DNA of 64,000 bases from Luteibacter sp. UNC138MFCol5.1 (GTDB lineage: Bacteria; Pseudomonadota; Gammaproteobacteria; Xanthomonadales; Rhodanobacteraceae): positions 40,447-104,446 of the forward strand of contig NZ_FODZ01000003.1 of the NCBI RefSeq assembly GCF_900110505.1. The letters are read 5' to 3'. Position numbers and translations under genes: made by a program. Positions within the stretch are counted from its first letter, which is position 1. The number at the start of each line of letters is the position of its first letter. Shown in pieces: positions 48,745-57,498 of the stretch. The notes beneath the pieces were generated by a model. That model saw nothing but the letters and a program-made list of their open reading frames with translations, was not told where the DNA came from and did not search any database.

Positions 48745-51142
48745 GGCGCGCCTCGTCGCGTGGTTCGCGACGCAGGAGCGACGTCCCGCGCCGTTCCAGC
48801 GCGCGGCGTGGCGCGCGTGGCGGGACGGCCGGAATGGGCTCATCCATGCGCCGACCGGCACCGGAAAGACACTCGCGGCGGCGGGCGGGCCGTTGATCGA
48901 CGCCGTGCTCAGCCCGCAGACGGGGCTGCAGCTGCTGTGGATCACGCCGTTGCGCTCGCTCGCCACGGACACCGCGCAACACCTCGCCGCCGCGGTGGAG
49001 GCGATGGAGTTGCCGTGGCGCGTGCTGCGGCGTACCGGCGACAGTGGCAGCGCGGAGCGCGCGAAGCTGCGCCGCGGTGCGTGCGAACTGCTCGTCACCA
49101 CACCGGAAAGCCTCGCGCTGCTGCTCAGTTATCCGGACGCCCGCGAGCGCTTCACGCGCCTGCGCGGGATCGTCGTGGACGAATGGCACGAGCTCATCGG
49201 CAACAAGCGCGGCACGCTCCTCCAGCTCGGCCTCGCGCGTCTTCGCCAGTGGCTCCCCGAACTGCGCACCTGGGGCCTGTCCGCCACGCTCGGCAATCTC
49301 GACGAGGCGCTGCACGCGCTGGCGGGCGACGGCGTGCTCATCGGCGCCGCCACGAAGAAGAAGACGATCATCGAAACCGCCCTGCCGGAGGCCGGCGAGC
49401 GCTTCCCCTGGGCGGGACACCTGGGCCTGTCGCAACTGCCGCGCGTGCTCGATGCCGTGCTCGGCGCGCGCACGAGCCTGGTGTTCGCGAATACGCGCTC
49501 GCAGGCGGAACTCTGGCACGAGGCGCTGTCGTCGGTCTGGCCGGAGGCGCCGGAGACGCTCGCCCTGCATCATGGTTCCATCGATCCGAAGCTCCGCTTC
49601 GCGACGGAGGAAGCGCTGCGCGTCGGCGCACTACGCTGCGTCGTCGCCACGTCGAGCCTCGATCTCGGCGTGGACTTCGCGAGCGTGGAACGCGTCGTGC
49701 AGATCGGCAGTCCGAAGAGCGTCGCCCGTCTTCTCCAGCGCGCGGGGCGCAGCGGGCATCAGCCCGGCATGCCGTCGCGCATCCTCTGCGTGCCCACCCA
49801 TCTGCTCGAACTGGCCGAGATAGCTGCCGCGCGGCATGCGCTCGAGACCGGTCACCTCGAACCGCGGCGGCCGATGCGTGGCTGCCTGGACGTCCTCGCC
49901 CAGCACCTGCTGACGATGGCGCTCGGCGGAGGATTCGACGCCGACGCCGCGTACGCCGAAATCACGTCGTCGCTCGCGTATGCCAACCTGCCGCGCGAAC
50001 AGTTCGACGCCGTGCTCGCCTACCTGCAGACGGGCGGCTCCGCACTCGCCAGCTATCCGGAATACCAGAAACTGGTGCAGACCGACGGCCGCTATCACGT
50101 CGACAGCGGACGCATCGCGCGCATGCATCGCCTGTCGATCGGCACCATCACCTCGGACGGCACGCTGCAGGTGCGCTACATGAAGGGCGCGCGCCTAGGC
50201 AGCGTGGAGGAGAGCTTCGTGTCCCGCCTGCGGCCGGGCGACAAGTTCCTGTTCGCCGGACGGCATCTGGAACTGGTCCGCGTCCGCGACATGACGGCGT
50301 ACGTGCGAGCGTCGACGCATCGCCGCGGCGGCGTGCCGCGCTGGATGGGGGGACGCATGCCGCTCTCCGGTGAACTCTCCGACGAGCTTCGCCTCACCCT
50401 CGCCGGAGGCAGCGGCGGGACGGCGGAGATGCGCGCGCTGCGTCCGCTGCTCGCCGTCCAGGACAACCAGTCGTCGATCCCGGCCATCGACGAAACCCTG
50501 TGCGAAGCCACGCGCACCCGCGAAGGCGATTACCTGTTCGTGTTTCCGTTCGCGGGACGCCTGGCGCACGAGGGACTCGCGGCCGTGCTCGCCTATCGCC
50601 TCGCGCAGATGCGTCCGGGCGATTACGGCTACGCCGTCAACGACTACGGCCTGACGATCACCGCCGCGCGCATGCCGGCCCTCGACGCGGAAACGATGCG
50701 CCGGCTGCTGCATCCGTGGGGCCTGCGTACCGACATCCGCGCCAGCATCAACCTTTCCGAGCTCGCCCGGCGCCAGTTCCGCGAGATCGCCCGCGTGGCC
50801 GGGCTCGTGTTCAACGGCTATCCCGCGCAGGGCAAGACGCTACGCCAGTTGCAGGCGTCGAGCGGGTTGCTGTTCGACGTGTTGCGCCGCCACGACCCCG
50901 CCCATCCGTTGCTCTGGCAGGCCGAGCGCGAGGTGCTCGACCAGCAGCTCGACTACTCGCGCCTCCGCGCCTGCCTGCTTCGCGTCGCCCGGTCGCGGCT
51001 CGTCTGGCACGAGACGAAGCGGCTGAGCCCCCTCGCGTTCCCGCTGTGGGTGGAACGCCTGCGCGGCGGCATCGCGGCGGACGACTGGAAGACGCGCGTC
51101 GAGCGGATGCTCGCCTCGCTGGAAGCGGGGGCGGACGCATGA
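48716..51142 (+). CDS. Ligase-associated DEXH-box DNA helicase (Lhr-like)
   Basis: An 808-residue superfamily-2 helicase. Walker A APTGTGKT (about 45), LRSLATDTAQHL motif Ia, DEWH Walker B (about 153), SATLGN motif III and QRAGRSGHQPG motif VI (about 345) are present. The second half is the Lhr-core type domain. I chose ATG 48716, which lies inside the ligase gene; the ORF extends further left but without conserved content. It belongs to the four-gene repair operon and overlaps pdeM by 4 bases. It presumably unwinds ends for the exonuclease and ligase. Confidence 0.92.
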   Translation: MTSAAWRRAEARLVAWFATQERRPAPFQRAAWRAWRDGRNGLIHAPTGTGKTLAAAGGPLIDAVLSPQTGLQLLWITPLRSLATDTAQHLAAAVEAMELPWRVLRRTGDSGSAERAKLRRGACELLVTTPESLALLLSYPDARERFTRLRGIVVDEWHELIGNKRGTLLQLGLARLRQWLPELRTWGLSATLGNLDEALHALAGDGVLIGAATKKKTIIETALPEAGERFPWAGHLGLSQLPRVLDAVLGARTSLVFANTRSQAELWHEALSSVWPEAPETLALHHGSIDPKLRFATEEALRVGALRCVVATSSLDLGVDFASVERVVQIGSPKSVARLLQRAGRSGHQPGMPSRILCVPTHLLELAEIAAARHALETGHLEPRRPMRGCLDVLAQHLLTMALGGGFDADAAYAEITSSLAYANLPREQFDAVLAYLQTGGSALASYPEYQKLVQTDGRYHVDSGRIARMHRLSIGTITSDGTLQVRYMKGARLGSVEESFVSRLRPGDKFLFAGRHLELVRVRDMTAYVRASTHRRGGVPRWMGGRMPLSGELSDELRLTLAGGSGGTAEMRALRPLLAVQDNQSSIPAIDETLCEATRTREGDYLFVFPFAGRLAHEGLAAVLAYRLAQMRPGDYGYAVNDYGLTITAARMPALDAETMRRLLHPWGLRTDIRASINLSELARRQFREIARVAGLVFNGYPAQGKTLRQLQASSGLLFDVLRRHDPAHPLLWQAEREVLDQQLDYSRLRACLLRVARSRLVWHETKRLSPLAFPLWVERLRGGIAADDWKTRVERMLASLEAGADA

Positions 51143-51786
51143 TGACGCACGACATCGAAGTCGCCGGCGAGCGGCTGACGCTGCACGCGCACCGGGCGCT
51201 CTACTGGCCCGCCCGTCGCATGCTGATGGTGGCGGACGTCCATTTCGGCAAGGGCGCGGTATTCCGCCGCGCGGGCATCGCGGTGCCCAGCGGCGATACC
51301 GAGGACGATCTCGCGCGGCTCGACGGCCTGATCGACACCTTCGCGCCCGCGACGCTCGCGGTGCTTGGCGACCTTGTCCACGGCAACGCCACCGAACGCA
51401 GCGCGTGGGTCGACGACGTGCGTGCCTGGCGCCGCCGTCACCATGCCACCGACATGCTGCTGATCGCCGGAAACCACGATCGTCACTTCGACGTGGCGTC
51501 CCTGGGCATCGACGTGCGCCCGGGACACCTCCACGTCGCCCCGTTCGTCCTGGCGCACCATCCCGAACGGCACGAGGGCGGCTACACGCTCGCCGGCCAC
51601 GTCCATCCCGGCGTGGCCGTCCGCGACGGCTGGCGCAAGCATCGCCTGCCCGCGTTCGTCTTCGACCGCGACGTCGGCATGTTGCCCGCCTTCGGCACGC
51701 TGACGGGACTGCACGACGTGCGCGTCGAGCCCGGCCGCCGCATCGTCGCCGCGACGCCGGCAGGGCTCATCCCGATGCGCCTGTAG
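51139..51786 (+). CDS. pdeM: Ligase-associated DNA damage response endonuclease PdeM
   Basis: A 215-residue calcineurin-like metallophosphoesterase. The motifs in order are DVHFGKG, GDLVHG, GNHDRH, the terminal LAGHVHPG; together they give the two-metal centre. PdeM proteins associate with the ligase/helicase block and are thought to cut damaged DNA. The gene overlaps the helicase gene (ATGA). It ends in TAG, one of several host genes in this window that use TAG as a real stop. Confidence 0.9.
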   Translation: MMTHDIEVAGERLTLHAHRALYWPARRMLMVADVHFGKGAVFRRAGIAVPSGDTEDDLARLDGLIDTFAPATLAVLGDLVHGNATERSAWVDDVRAWRRRHHATDMLLIAGNHDRHFDVASLGIDVRPGHLHVAPFVLAHHPERHEGGYTLAGHVHPGVAVRDGWRKHRLPAFVFDRDVGMLPAFGTLTGLHDVRVEPGRRIVAATPAGLIPMRL

Positions 51787-51834
51787 CCTTCGTCGGAGGC
51801 TGGCATAATCGCGCCCACGACAAGGAGGGATCGC

Positions 51835-52683
51835 ATGAAGCGTCTGTTGGTGGGGCTATTCGCGGCCGCGATGGCCAGTGCGGCGTTCGCCGCCGGCCCG
51901 CTCGCGGTGAGGCAGAGGATCGAGGCGAGCATGCTTGTCACGGGCTCGATCGTGGTGGCACCCGACGGGAACGTCACCGGTTACGAACTCGACAAGCAGG
52001 ACAAGATCCCGCCCGAGATCGTGGAACTCGTCCGGTCGGCCACGACGGCATGGCGCTTCGAGCCCGTGCTGCGCGACGGGCAGGCCGTGAGCGCGAAGGC
52101 GCACATGGCACTGCGCATCGTGGCGCGTCGCGACGATCCGACGAAGAAGGAATTCACCGCGCACATCGTGGGCGCCAGCTTCGGCGACGACGGCAAGGGC
52201 GGCGAGGAGATCACCTACCTCGACCGGCATCCACCGTCGTACCCTTCGGCCGCCGTCGCGGCACGCGTCGAGGGCACGGTATACCTCCTGCTGCGCGTCG
52301 ACCACGACGGCAAGGTCACCGATGCCTTCGCCGAGCAGGTGAACATGGGCGTGGTCGGATCGGATTCGGAACTGCGCGTCTGGCGCAAGGCGCTCGCCAA
52401 TCCGGCCGTCCAGGCCGCGAAGACGTGGACCTTCCAGCCGCCGACGAAGGGGCCGCATGCGAACGATCCTTTCTACATCGTCCGTGCGCCGGTGATCTTC
52501 CGGATCAACCGCGACCCGGCGAATGCCGATCGATACGGCACCTGGCAAGCCTACGTGCCGGGCCCGAAGGAGCAAGCACCCTGGGCCGAGGCATCCCCCG
52601 CCGCGAGCGACGCGGTACCGGACGGTTCGCTCTTCCTGGTCAACACGGGGCTGAAGCTGACCACGCCGCTCGAGCGCTCCTGA
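51835..52683 (+). CDS. Periplasmic protein with TonB C-terminal-like domain
   Basis: A 282-residue protein with a cleavable signal peptide (about residues 1-20). The middle (HPPSYPSAAVAARVEGTVYLLLRVDHDGKVTDAFAEQVNMG) is the TonB C-terminal fold used in energy transducers, preceded by a half-like copy (LVTGSIVVAPDGNVTGYELDKQDK). It has no membrane anchor or Pro-rich linker, so it is not a complete TonB; it is a periplasmic relative of unknown role. Ends with TGA just before a long inverted repeat. Confidence 0.75.
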   Translation: MKRLLVGLFAAAMASAAFAAGPLAVRQRIEASMLVTGSIVVAPDGNVTGYELDKQDKIPPEIVELVRSATTAWRFEPVLRDGQAVSAKAHMALRIVARRDDPTKKEFTAHIVGASFGDDGKGGEEITYLDRHPPSYPSAAVAARVEGTVYLLLRVDHDGKVTDAFAEQVNMGVVGSDSELRVWRKALANPAVQAAKTWTFQPPTKGPHANDPFYIVRAPVIFRINRDPANADRYGTWQAYVPGPKEQAPWAEASPAASDAVPDGSLFLVNTGLKLTTPLERS

Positions 52684-52693
52684 CGCGACCGTT

Positions 52694-52762
52694 GTTGGAG
52701 CGCACCTGGGCGCGATCGGATGCTTGCGGCAAGCACCCGATCGCGACCAGGTGCGCTCCAAC
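52694..52762. repeat. Long inverted repeat of a second REP-like family (GTTGGAGCGCACC)
   Basis: Two 33-base arms (52694-52726 and 52730-52762) separated by only three bases, reverse complement with two mismatches. The outer ends read GTTGGAGCGCACCTGG. It sits between convergent genes and may end both transcripts. This arm is not similar to the GTGGGAGCGG family beyond the shared GGAGCG. Confidence 0.8.
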
Positions 52763-52764
52763 AG

Positions 52765-53499
52765 CTATCGGGCGGGCCTTTCGGCGAGCGCCGCGACCAG
52801 TGCGCGCACCGTCGCGACGTCCGTGCGGGTTTCGCCTGCGCCCATGCCGAGCGCGTCGCCCGCCACGCGCCGCATCGCCGAGGGCAGGCGACGCTTCGCC
52901 GACGCGTGGAATTCCCGCGCGCGCGTCGCGTCGCGAAGATCCGCGACGTTGGCGGGCTCGATGCCGGCACCGGGCATCACGACGATGCGGTCGCCCGCCT
53001 GCGTCACGAGCTGCGCGATCGTCGACGCGCCCGCGACCGCGGTCGCCATCCCGCCCGACGTGAGCACGCGTTCGAATCCCAGCCCGACGATGGTCTCGAG
53101 CGCGGCGCGCTTGTCCGCGATCAGATCGAACGCGCGATGGAACGTGACGCCCATCCCTTCCGCGGCGCGCACGAACAACGCGCAGCTATCCGCGTCGACC
53201 TCGCCTTCCGCGGTGAGCGCGCCGATGACCACGCCATCGCACCCGAGCGCGCGGCAGTGCGCGATGTCGTCGAGCATCGCCTCGACCTCGGCGTTCTCGT
53301 AGACGAAGTCGCCGGCACGCGGCCGGACGAGCACGTACAACGGAATGTCCAGCCCTTCACGAGCCAGCGCGATCGTGCCGTGCGACGGCGTCACGCCGCC
53401 CTCGTCCAGGCTCGCGCAAAGCTCCACGCGTCCCGCCCCACCCTCCTGCGCGGCGAACGCGGAAGCCACCGAGTTGGCCGCGACTTCGAGCAGCACCAT
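52765..53499 (-). CDS. cutC: CutC family protein
   Basis: A 244-residue TIM-barrel protein with the CutC pattern: VLLEVAANSVASAFAAQEGGAGRVELCASLDEGGVTPSHGTI at the start, PLYVLVRPRAGDFVYENAEVEAMLDDI, then GVTFHRAFDL and GVLTSGG-like FERVLTSGGMA. It has been linked to copper tolerance in E. coli, but the direct role is disputed. It follows the asparaginase-family gene by one base on the same strand, probably as part of one transcript. Confidence 0.9.
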   Translation of the reverse strand: MVLLEVAANSVASAFAAQEGGAGRVELCASLDEGGVTPSHGTIALAREGLDIPLYVLVRPRAGDFVYENAEVEAMLDDIAHCRALGCDGVVIGALTAEGEVDADSCALFVRAAEGMGVTFHRAFDLIADKRAALETIVGLGFERVLTSGGMATAVAGASTIAQLVTQAGDRIVVMPGAGIEPANVADLRDATRAREFHASAKRRLPSAMRRVAGDALGMGAGETRTDVATVRALVAALAERPAR

Positions 53500-53500
53500 C

Positions 53501-54526
53501 TCAGTACGTGCTCTTGCCGGGGATGAGCGTGTCCTGGCGGGTCGAGTCGCACACCGCGTACGAGAACCCCTTCTGGATCGCCCACGCGCCGACGTTGCCC
53601 TTCTTGTCCATCGCGAGGAAGCCGACCTGAAGGTCTTTCGCCTCCGGCTTGCGGCGCAGGATGCGCTCCACCGCTTCGCGGCAGGCGTCTTCCGGCGAAC
53701 GGCCCTGACGCATCAGTTCCACGACGAGGAAGCTGCCGACGTTGCGGATCACTTCCTCGCCCACGCCCGTCGACGTCGCGCCGCCGACCTCGTTGTCGAC
53801 GTAGAGGCCGGCGCCGATGATCGGGCTGTCGCCGACGCGGCCGTGGAGCTTCCACGCCATGCCACTCGTCGTGCAGGCGCCGGACAGGTTGCCCTTCGCG
53901 TCGATGGCGATCATGCCGATGGTGTCGTGGTTGCTCGCATCGCCGGGCGTGCCACCGGGGCCCGCGTTGTACGTCTTCACTTCGCTGTTGGCGACCGGCT
54001 TGTACTTCGCCGTCTTCAGCCACTCGTGCCAGGCCTTCTCCGAATCCGGCGTCAGCAGTTCCTCGCGCGGGAATCCCTGCTCGAGCGCGAACTGGAGGGC
54101 GCCGTCGCCCGCCAGCAGCACGTGCGGCGTGCGCTCCATCACGCGGCGCGCCACCGAGATCGGATGGGCGATGTGCTCCATCGCCGCGACGGCACCGCAG
54201 TTGCCGTGCTCGTCCATGATGCTGGCGTCGAGGGTGACCTTGCCGTCGCGGTCGGGATAGCCGCCTTTGCCCACGCTGTGGTTGCGCAGGTCGGCCTCGG
54301 GCACGCGCACGCCCTGCTCCACCGCGTCGAGCGAACGTCCGCCCGTCGAGAGCACTTTCCACGCCGCCTGGTTGGCGGCGACGCCGAAGTCCCACGTCGA
54401 ACACACGCGCGGAAGCATGCCGCCGCTAGCCGTCGCAACCGGCGCCGCGCCCCTGCCGATGCCCTGCGCGGTCAGCGCCATGCCGGAGGCGATCGTCGCC
54501 CCCTGGAGGAAACGTCTGCGATCCAT
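53501..54526 (-). CDS. N4-(beta-N-acetylglucosaminyl)-L-asparaginase-type hydrolase
   Basis: A 341-residue Ntn hydrolase of the isoaspartyl peptidase/asparaginase family. The Tat-like N-terminus MDRRRFLQGATIASG suggests export by Tat. The autocleavage site is in GDASNHDTIGMIAIDAKG (nucleophile Thr after NHD, about residue 201), followed by HGRVGDSPIIGAGLYVD and GATSTGVGEEVI. The enzyme splits itself into two chains and hydrolyses N-linked Asn or isoaspartyl peptides. GAGGG precedes the ATG at 54526. Its start region overlaps the end of a short pilin-like ORF. Confidence 0.88.
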   Translation of the reverse strand: MDRRRFLQGATIASGMALTAQGIGRGAAPVATASGGMLPRVCSTWDFGVAANQAAWKVLSTGGRSLDAVEQGVRVPEADLRNHSVGKGGYPDRDGKVTLDASIMDEHGNCGAVAAMEHIAHPISVARRVMERTPHVLLAGDGALQFALEQGFPREELLTPDSEKAWHEWLKTAKYKPVANSEVKTYNAGPGGTPGDASNHDTIGMIAIDAKGNLSGACTTSGMAWKLHGRVGDSPIIGAGLYVDNEVGGATSTGVGEEVIRNVGSFLVVELMRQGRSPEDACREAVERILRRKPEAKDLQVGFLAMDKKGNVGAWAIQKGFSYAVCDSTRQDTLIPGKSTY

Positions 54527-54740
54527 GGGTACCCTCAATCGACGACGCGCCTGTCGCGTCGTTCCCGATGGTCGCATGCCCGTCGCCCGGACGGCCAGCC
54601 GCGCAGCGCTCGGCGCGAACGAACGCGTGCGCGGCGAGCAGGCGTGCCCGCGCCGATTCGGCCAGCGCGGCCGCGACGATCGAGAGCATGGCGAGCATCG
54701 CCAGCACCACGACGAGGATGGCGCCGCGCTCAGCGCGCAT
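54426..54740 (-). pseudogene. PilX-like minor pilin, apparently truncated
   Basis: A frame with a typical prepilin start, RAERGAILVVVLAMLAMLSI, giving a Gly then hydrophobic helix as in PilX/minor pilins. It is only 104 codons, and the last 33 lie inside the asparaginase gene in another frame, so no more than 70 residues could be normal pilin. PilX proteins are usually 150 residues or more. It follows the PilW-like gene with overlap. I regard it as a 3'-truncated pilin gene. Confidence 0.5.
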
Positions 54741-55254
54741 GCGGTCGCCATACGGTGCGTTCGAAACGACGGCCATCGGTCGTCCACAGTGCGACGCCGA
54801 TCGCCAGTGCGTCGTCGCCGTGTCCTTCCGCCAGCGGCACGCGCCGGATCGATCCGTTCGGGCCGGGCACGTCGGCCCGGAAGGCGACGCGCGCGATGCC
54901 GTCGAGGTAGGTCTCGCAGGTAAGCTCGCAACGCATCAGTCCGCGCTCCGTGAACCAGGCGACCTGCCTGCCGTCCACCGCCAGCACGAGGGCCGCGGGC
55001 CCCTCGTGGCCCTCGTGCCCCGCACAGGCGATCGAACCCACGCAACCGTGCCACGTGTCCGACGACCGGAGGTCCCGGGCGATCGCTGCGAGCGCCAGCC
55101 ATGCCGCGTCGTCCGCGCGTGCCGTCGCGAGCCTGCGCGCCGCCGCGACGCCGGCCAACGACAGGGATGTCATGGCGATGGCCGCGACGAGCGTGGCGAC
55201 GGCAAGCCCGACGAGCAGTTCGATCAGCGTGCTGCCCCGTGCGGCGCGCGTCAT
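54730..55254 (-). CDS. PilW-like minor type IV pilin
   Basis: A 174-residue protein with a type IV prepilin signal: GSTLIELLVG with the Gly before the cleavage site and Glu at +5, then a hydrophobic helix. The rest is a beta-rich pilin head with four cysteines, including CVGSIAC and CELTC, likely two disulfides. It overlaps the PilV-like gene (4 bases) and the PilX-like frame. These proteins prime pilus assembly in the inner membrane. No pilY1 or pilE gene follows. Confidence 0.75.
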   Translation of the reverse strand: MTRAARGSTLIELLVGLAVATLVAAIAMTSLSLAGVAAARRLATARADDAAWLALAAIARDLRSSDTWHGCVGSIACAGHEGHEGPAALVLAVDGRQVAWFTERGLMRCELTCETYLDGIARVAFRADVPGPNGSIRRVPLAEGHGDDALAIGVALWTTDGRRFERTVWRPHAR

Positions 55255-55664
55255 GGAACGACGGGCCAGGCGAGCAATTCGCCGCGCTGCCACGCGATGC
55301 GAATCGTGCATGCGGAACGGTCGCACGACACATCACCCGACGCGGCGGGCCCGAGGTGGTCGCGCAGCGCGGCGCGGAAGGCGGCGATGTCGCCGGCCGC
55401 GATCTGCGCGCCGTCGCATCGGGTGCGGCAGTCGATGGTTGGCTTCGCGAGACGCGCATACTCGCCGGCCCATGCCGCCCCGCCGTTGACGCGCATCCGT
55501 GCCTCGAGTCCGGATGCGATCGACGCGGCGGCGACGAGCCGGGATGCGCGCGCATGTGTCGCCAGCGCGTGCGCCATCCAGGTCGCGTTGGCCGCCGCGC
55601 CGATCGCGAAGACGGCGAGCGCGACGAGGGCTTCGATGAGGGACGAGCCGGCGGTGCGATGCAT
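55251..55664 (-). CDS. PilV-like minor type IV pilin
   Basis: A 137-residue prepilin-like protein; the leader MHRTAG-SSLIEALVALAVF gives the processing site with Glu at +5. The head region is helical and has cysteines CRTRCD and SCDRSACT. It is the first gene of a small minor-pilin unit (PilV, PilW, PilX-like) that lacks FimT/GspH upstream, so the cluster looks reduced or is only part of a larger set elsewhere. The ATG complementary to 55662-55664 fits the leader length of type IV prepilins. Confidence 0.75.
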   Translation of the reverse strand: MHRTAGSSLIEALVALAVFAIGAAANATWMAHALATHARASRLVAAASIASGLEARMRVNGGAAWAGEYARLAKPTIDCRTRCDGAQIAAGDIAAFRAALRDHLGPAASGDVSCDRSACTIRIAWQRGELLAWPVVP

Positions 55665-55761
55665 GCGTGCGAGCGTGCGGGGCCGCGGGCGGCGGCGAAG
55701 CCGGCCGCGTGCCTGTGCACAGGTGGAAACCTGCCATGCCGACGTGTCGTCGCGAGCACCC

Positions 55762-55783
55762 TTCGCCCGCAAGCGGGCTCCCA
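55762..55783. repeat. REP-like element (TTCGCCCGCAAGCGGGCTCC)
   Basis: A 22-base imperfect palindrome CGCCCGCAAGCGGGC followed by TCCCAC, very like the REP elements of pseudomonads, whose consensus I recall as GTGGGAGCGGGCTTGCCCGC. It stands alone between the pilin unit and the cold-shock gene terminator. Confidence 0.65.
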
Positions 55784-55802
55784 CAACAGCCAGCCGAAAA
55801 AA

Positions 55803-55826
55803 AACCCCGCCGTCACCGGCGGGGTC
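55803..55826 (-). terminator. Rho-independent terminator of the cold-shock gene
   Basis: On the minus strand a stem ACCCCGCC / GGCGGGGT with a 5-base loop is followed by a run of T, about 25 bases after the stop of the cold-shock gene. A run of A on the other side means it can also end transcription from the plus strand. Confidence 0.75.
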
Positions 55827-55849
55827 TTTTTTCGGCGATGCGCCGGCGA

Positions 55850-56056
55850 TTAAGCGGCGACTTCGACGCCCGACGCCTGGGCACCCTTCGGGCCCTGGGT
55901 CACTTCGAACTTCACGCGCTGGCCTTCCTGGAGACTACGGAACCCCTTCGAATTGATCGCAGAAAAGTGGACGAACACGTCCTCCCCACCGTCCTCGGGC
56001 GCGATGAAACCGAAACCCTTGGCATCGTTGAACCACTTGACCGTACCGAAACGCAT
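55850..56056 (-). CDS. Cold-shock domain protein (CspA family)
   Basis: A 68-residue nucleic-acid-binding protein with the RNA-binding motifs KGFGFI (RNP1) and VFVHFSAI (RNP2) and the usual start [12 protein letters not shown]. It binds single-stranded RNA/DNA and acts as RNA chaperone. The ORF continues further upstream to 56158, which is the leader region; CspA-type leaders fold in a temperature-dependent way, but I cannot assign one here. AGAGG precedes the ATG. Confidence 0.95.
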   Translation of the reverse strand: MRFGTVKWFNDAKGFGFIAPEDGGEDVFVHFSAINSKGFRSLQEGQRVKFEVTQGPKGAQASGVEVAA

Positions 56057-56193
56057 TGCGGAAACCTCTGGACATGGACTGGAAGCGCTCCCGGATGGCG
56101 AGGCGTTCCCCATGGATCCCCTTGGCCTGCCCCCGCGGCGCGACGGAAGTATCAACATGTTTCAGACCAAAGCGCAACTGCGATTCTTTCCGG

Positions 56194-56940
56194 TTACCCC
56201 TGCGCCAGCAGGCGTCCCAGGATCGGCGGCACGTTGGCGGTGGCCGCCGCCAGGTGCGCGAAGATCTCCTCGATGCTGATTTCCTCGTCGTCGCCGGCGC
56301 CCGCGGCGAAGTTGGCCACCAGCGCCAGGCAGGCGAATTCCAGATCCAGTTCCCTCGCCAGCGCCGCCTCCGGCATGCCCGTCATGCCGACCAGGTCGCA
56401 GCCGTCGCGCTTCATCCGCGCGATCTCGGCACGGGTCTCCAGGCGCGGACCCTGGGTCACGCCGTGGACGCCGCCGTCGATCACCGCGAGCCCCTCGGCG
56501 CGGGCGGCCGCGACGATCGCCGCGCGCAGGCTCGCCGTATACGGCTCGCTGAAATCGATGTGGCGGACTTCGGCGCCGTCGACGTCGTTGAAGCTGGTGT
56601 AGCGGCCGTGGGTGTAGTCGATGATCTGGTCGGGCACCACGAGGGTGCGCGGCCCCATGTCGTCGCGAATGCCGCCGACGGCGTTGATCGCGACGACCCG
56701 GCGCGCCCCGAGCTCATGCAGGGCCCAGAGATTGGCCCGGTAGTTCACGCGGTGCGGGGGCACGGTGTGGCTCTCGCCGTGCCGCGCGAGGAACGCGAGC
56801 CGCTTGCCACGGAAGGTTCCCGTGACGACATCGCCGGAGGCCGGCCCGAACGGCGTGTCCACCGCGTGCCGCTCGGGGTTCTCCAGACCGTCGAAGGCGT
56901 AGAGGCCACTGCCGCCGATGACGGCGAGATCGATGCTCAT
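56194..56940 (-). CDS. S-methyl-5'-thioinosine phosphorylase (MTIP)
   Basis: A 248-residue nucleoside phosphorylase of the MTAP/PNP family 2. Motifs: IGGSGLYAF at the start, LARHGESHTVPPHRVNYRANLWAL (phosphate and ribose binding), NAVGGIRDDMGPRTLVVPDQIIDYT, and MTGMPEAALARELD. It cleaves 5'-methylthioinosine to hypoxanthine and methylthioribose 1-phosphate. I prefer MTIP to methylthioadenosine phosphorylase because it sits directly upstream of a hypoxanthine phosphoribosyltransferase, the enzyme that recycles the product, on the same strand as nagZ. Confidence 0.85.
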   Translation of the reverse strand: MSIDLAVIGGSGLYAFDGLENPERHAVDTPFGPASGDVVTGTFRGKRLAFLARHGESHTVPPHRVNYRANLWALHELGARRVVAINAVGGIRDDMGPRTLVVPDQIIDYTHGRYTSFNDVDGAEVRHIDFSEPYTASLRAAIVAAARAEGLAVIDGGVHGVTQGPRLETRAEIARMKRDGCDLVGMTGMPEAALARELDLEFACLALVANFAAGAGDDEEISIEEIFAHLAAATANVPPILGRLLAQG

Positions 56941-56945
56941 CGGGG

Positions 56946-57491
56946 TCAGTCCTTCAGCGCGTAGATGGCGGGCAGGTTGCGCGCCTGCTCGTGGTAATCC
57001 ATGCCGTAGCCGAACACGTAGCGGTCCGGCAGGTCGACGCCGCTGAAGTCGGCCTCGATGCCTTCGGCGCGGCGGCCATGAAGTTTGGTGCAGAGCACGG
57101 CGAGCAGCACCCGCGCCGCGCCCATGTCGAGGCAGGCGTCGCGCACGGCTTTCAGCGTGTGGCCTTCGTCGAGGATGTCGTCGACGAGCAGCACGGTACG
57201 TCCGTTCAGCGGCACCTCCGGACGGCGCAACCAGTGCAGTTCGCTGCCGCTGGTCTGCCCGCGGTAGCGCGTGGCGTGCACGTAGTCGAACTCGAGGTCC
57301 GTTCCGATCCGCAGCGCGAGCTGACCGGCGAAGATCAGGGCACCGTGCATGACGGTGAGGAACACCGGGCGCTCGCCCGCGAGGGCGGCGTCGATCTCCT
57401 GCCCCATGCGGGCGATTTCGACGTCGAGCTGCTCACGGGTGAACAGGATGTCGGCGTTCTGAAGCGCGGTATCGAGCGAAGCGGCGGTCAT
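56946..57491 (-). CDS. hpt: Hypoxanthine phosphoribosyltransferase
   Basis: A 181-residue type I phosphoribosyltransferase. The PRPP-binding loop is VLLVDDILDEGHTL, and the base-recognition strand PDRYVFGYGMDYHEQARNLP is typical of hypoxanthine/guanine enzymes. It converts hypoxanthine and guanine to IMP and GMP. The gene lies 7 bases downstream of nagZ and 5 bases upstream of the MTIP gene, so these form one purine and cell-wall salvage operon. Confidence 0.93.
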   Translation of the reverse strand: MTAASLDTALQNADILFTREQLDVEIARMGQEIDAALAGERPVFLTVMHGALIFAGQLALRIGTDLEFDYVHATRYRGQTSGSELHWLRRPEVPLNGRTVLLVDDILDEGHTLKAVRDACLDMGAARVLLAVLCTKLHGRRAEGIEADFSGVDLPDRYVFGYGMDYHEQARNLPAIYALKD

Positions 57492-57498
57492 GGGCGGA

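Noticed and set aside
46127..51786. Exonuclease-ligase-helicase-PdeM block as a new defence system
   Set aside because: This gene order is a known ligase-associated DNA repair operon, so it was not reported as novel.
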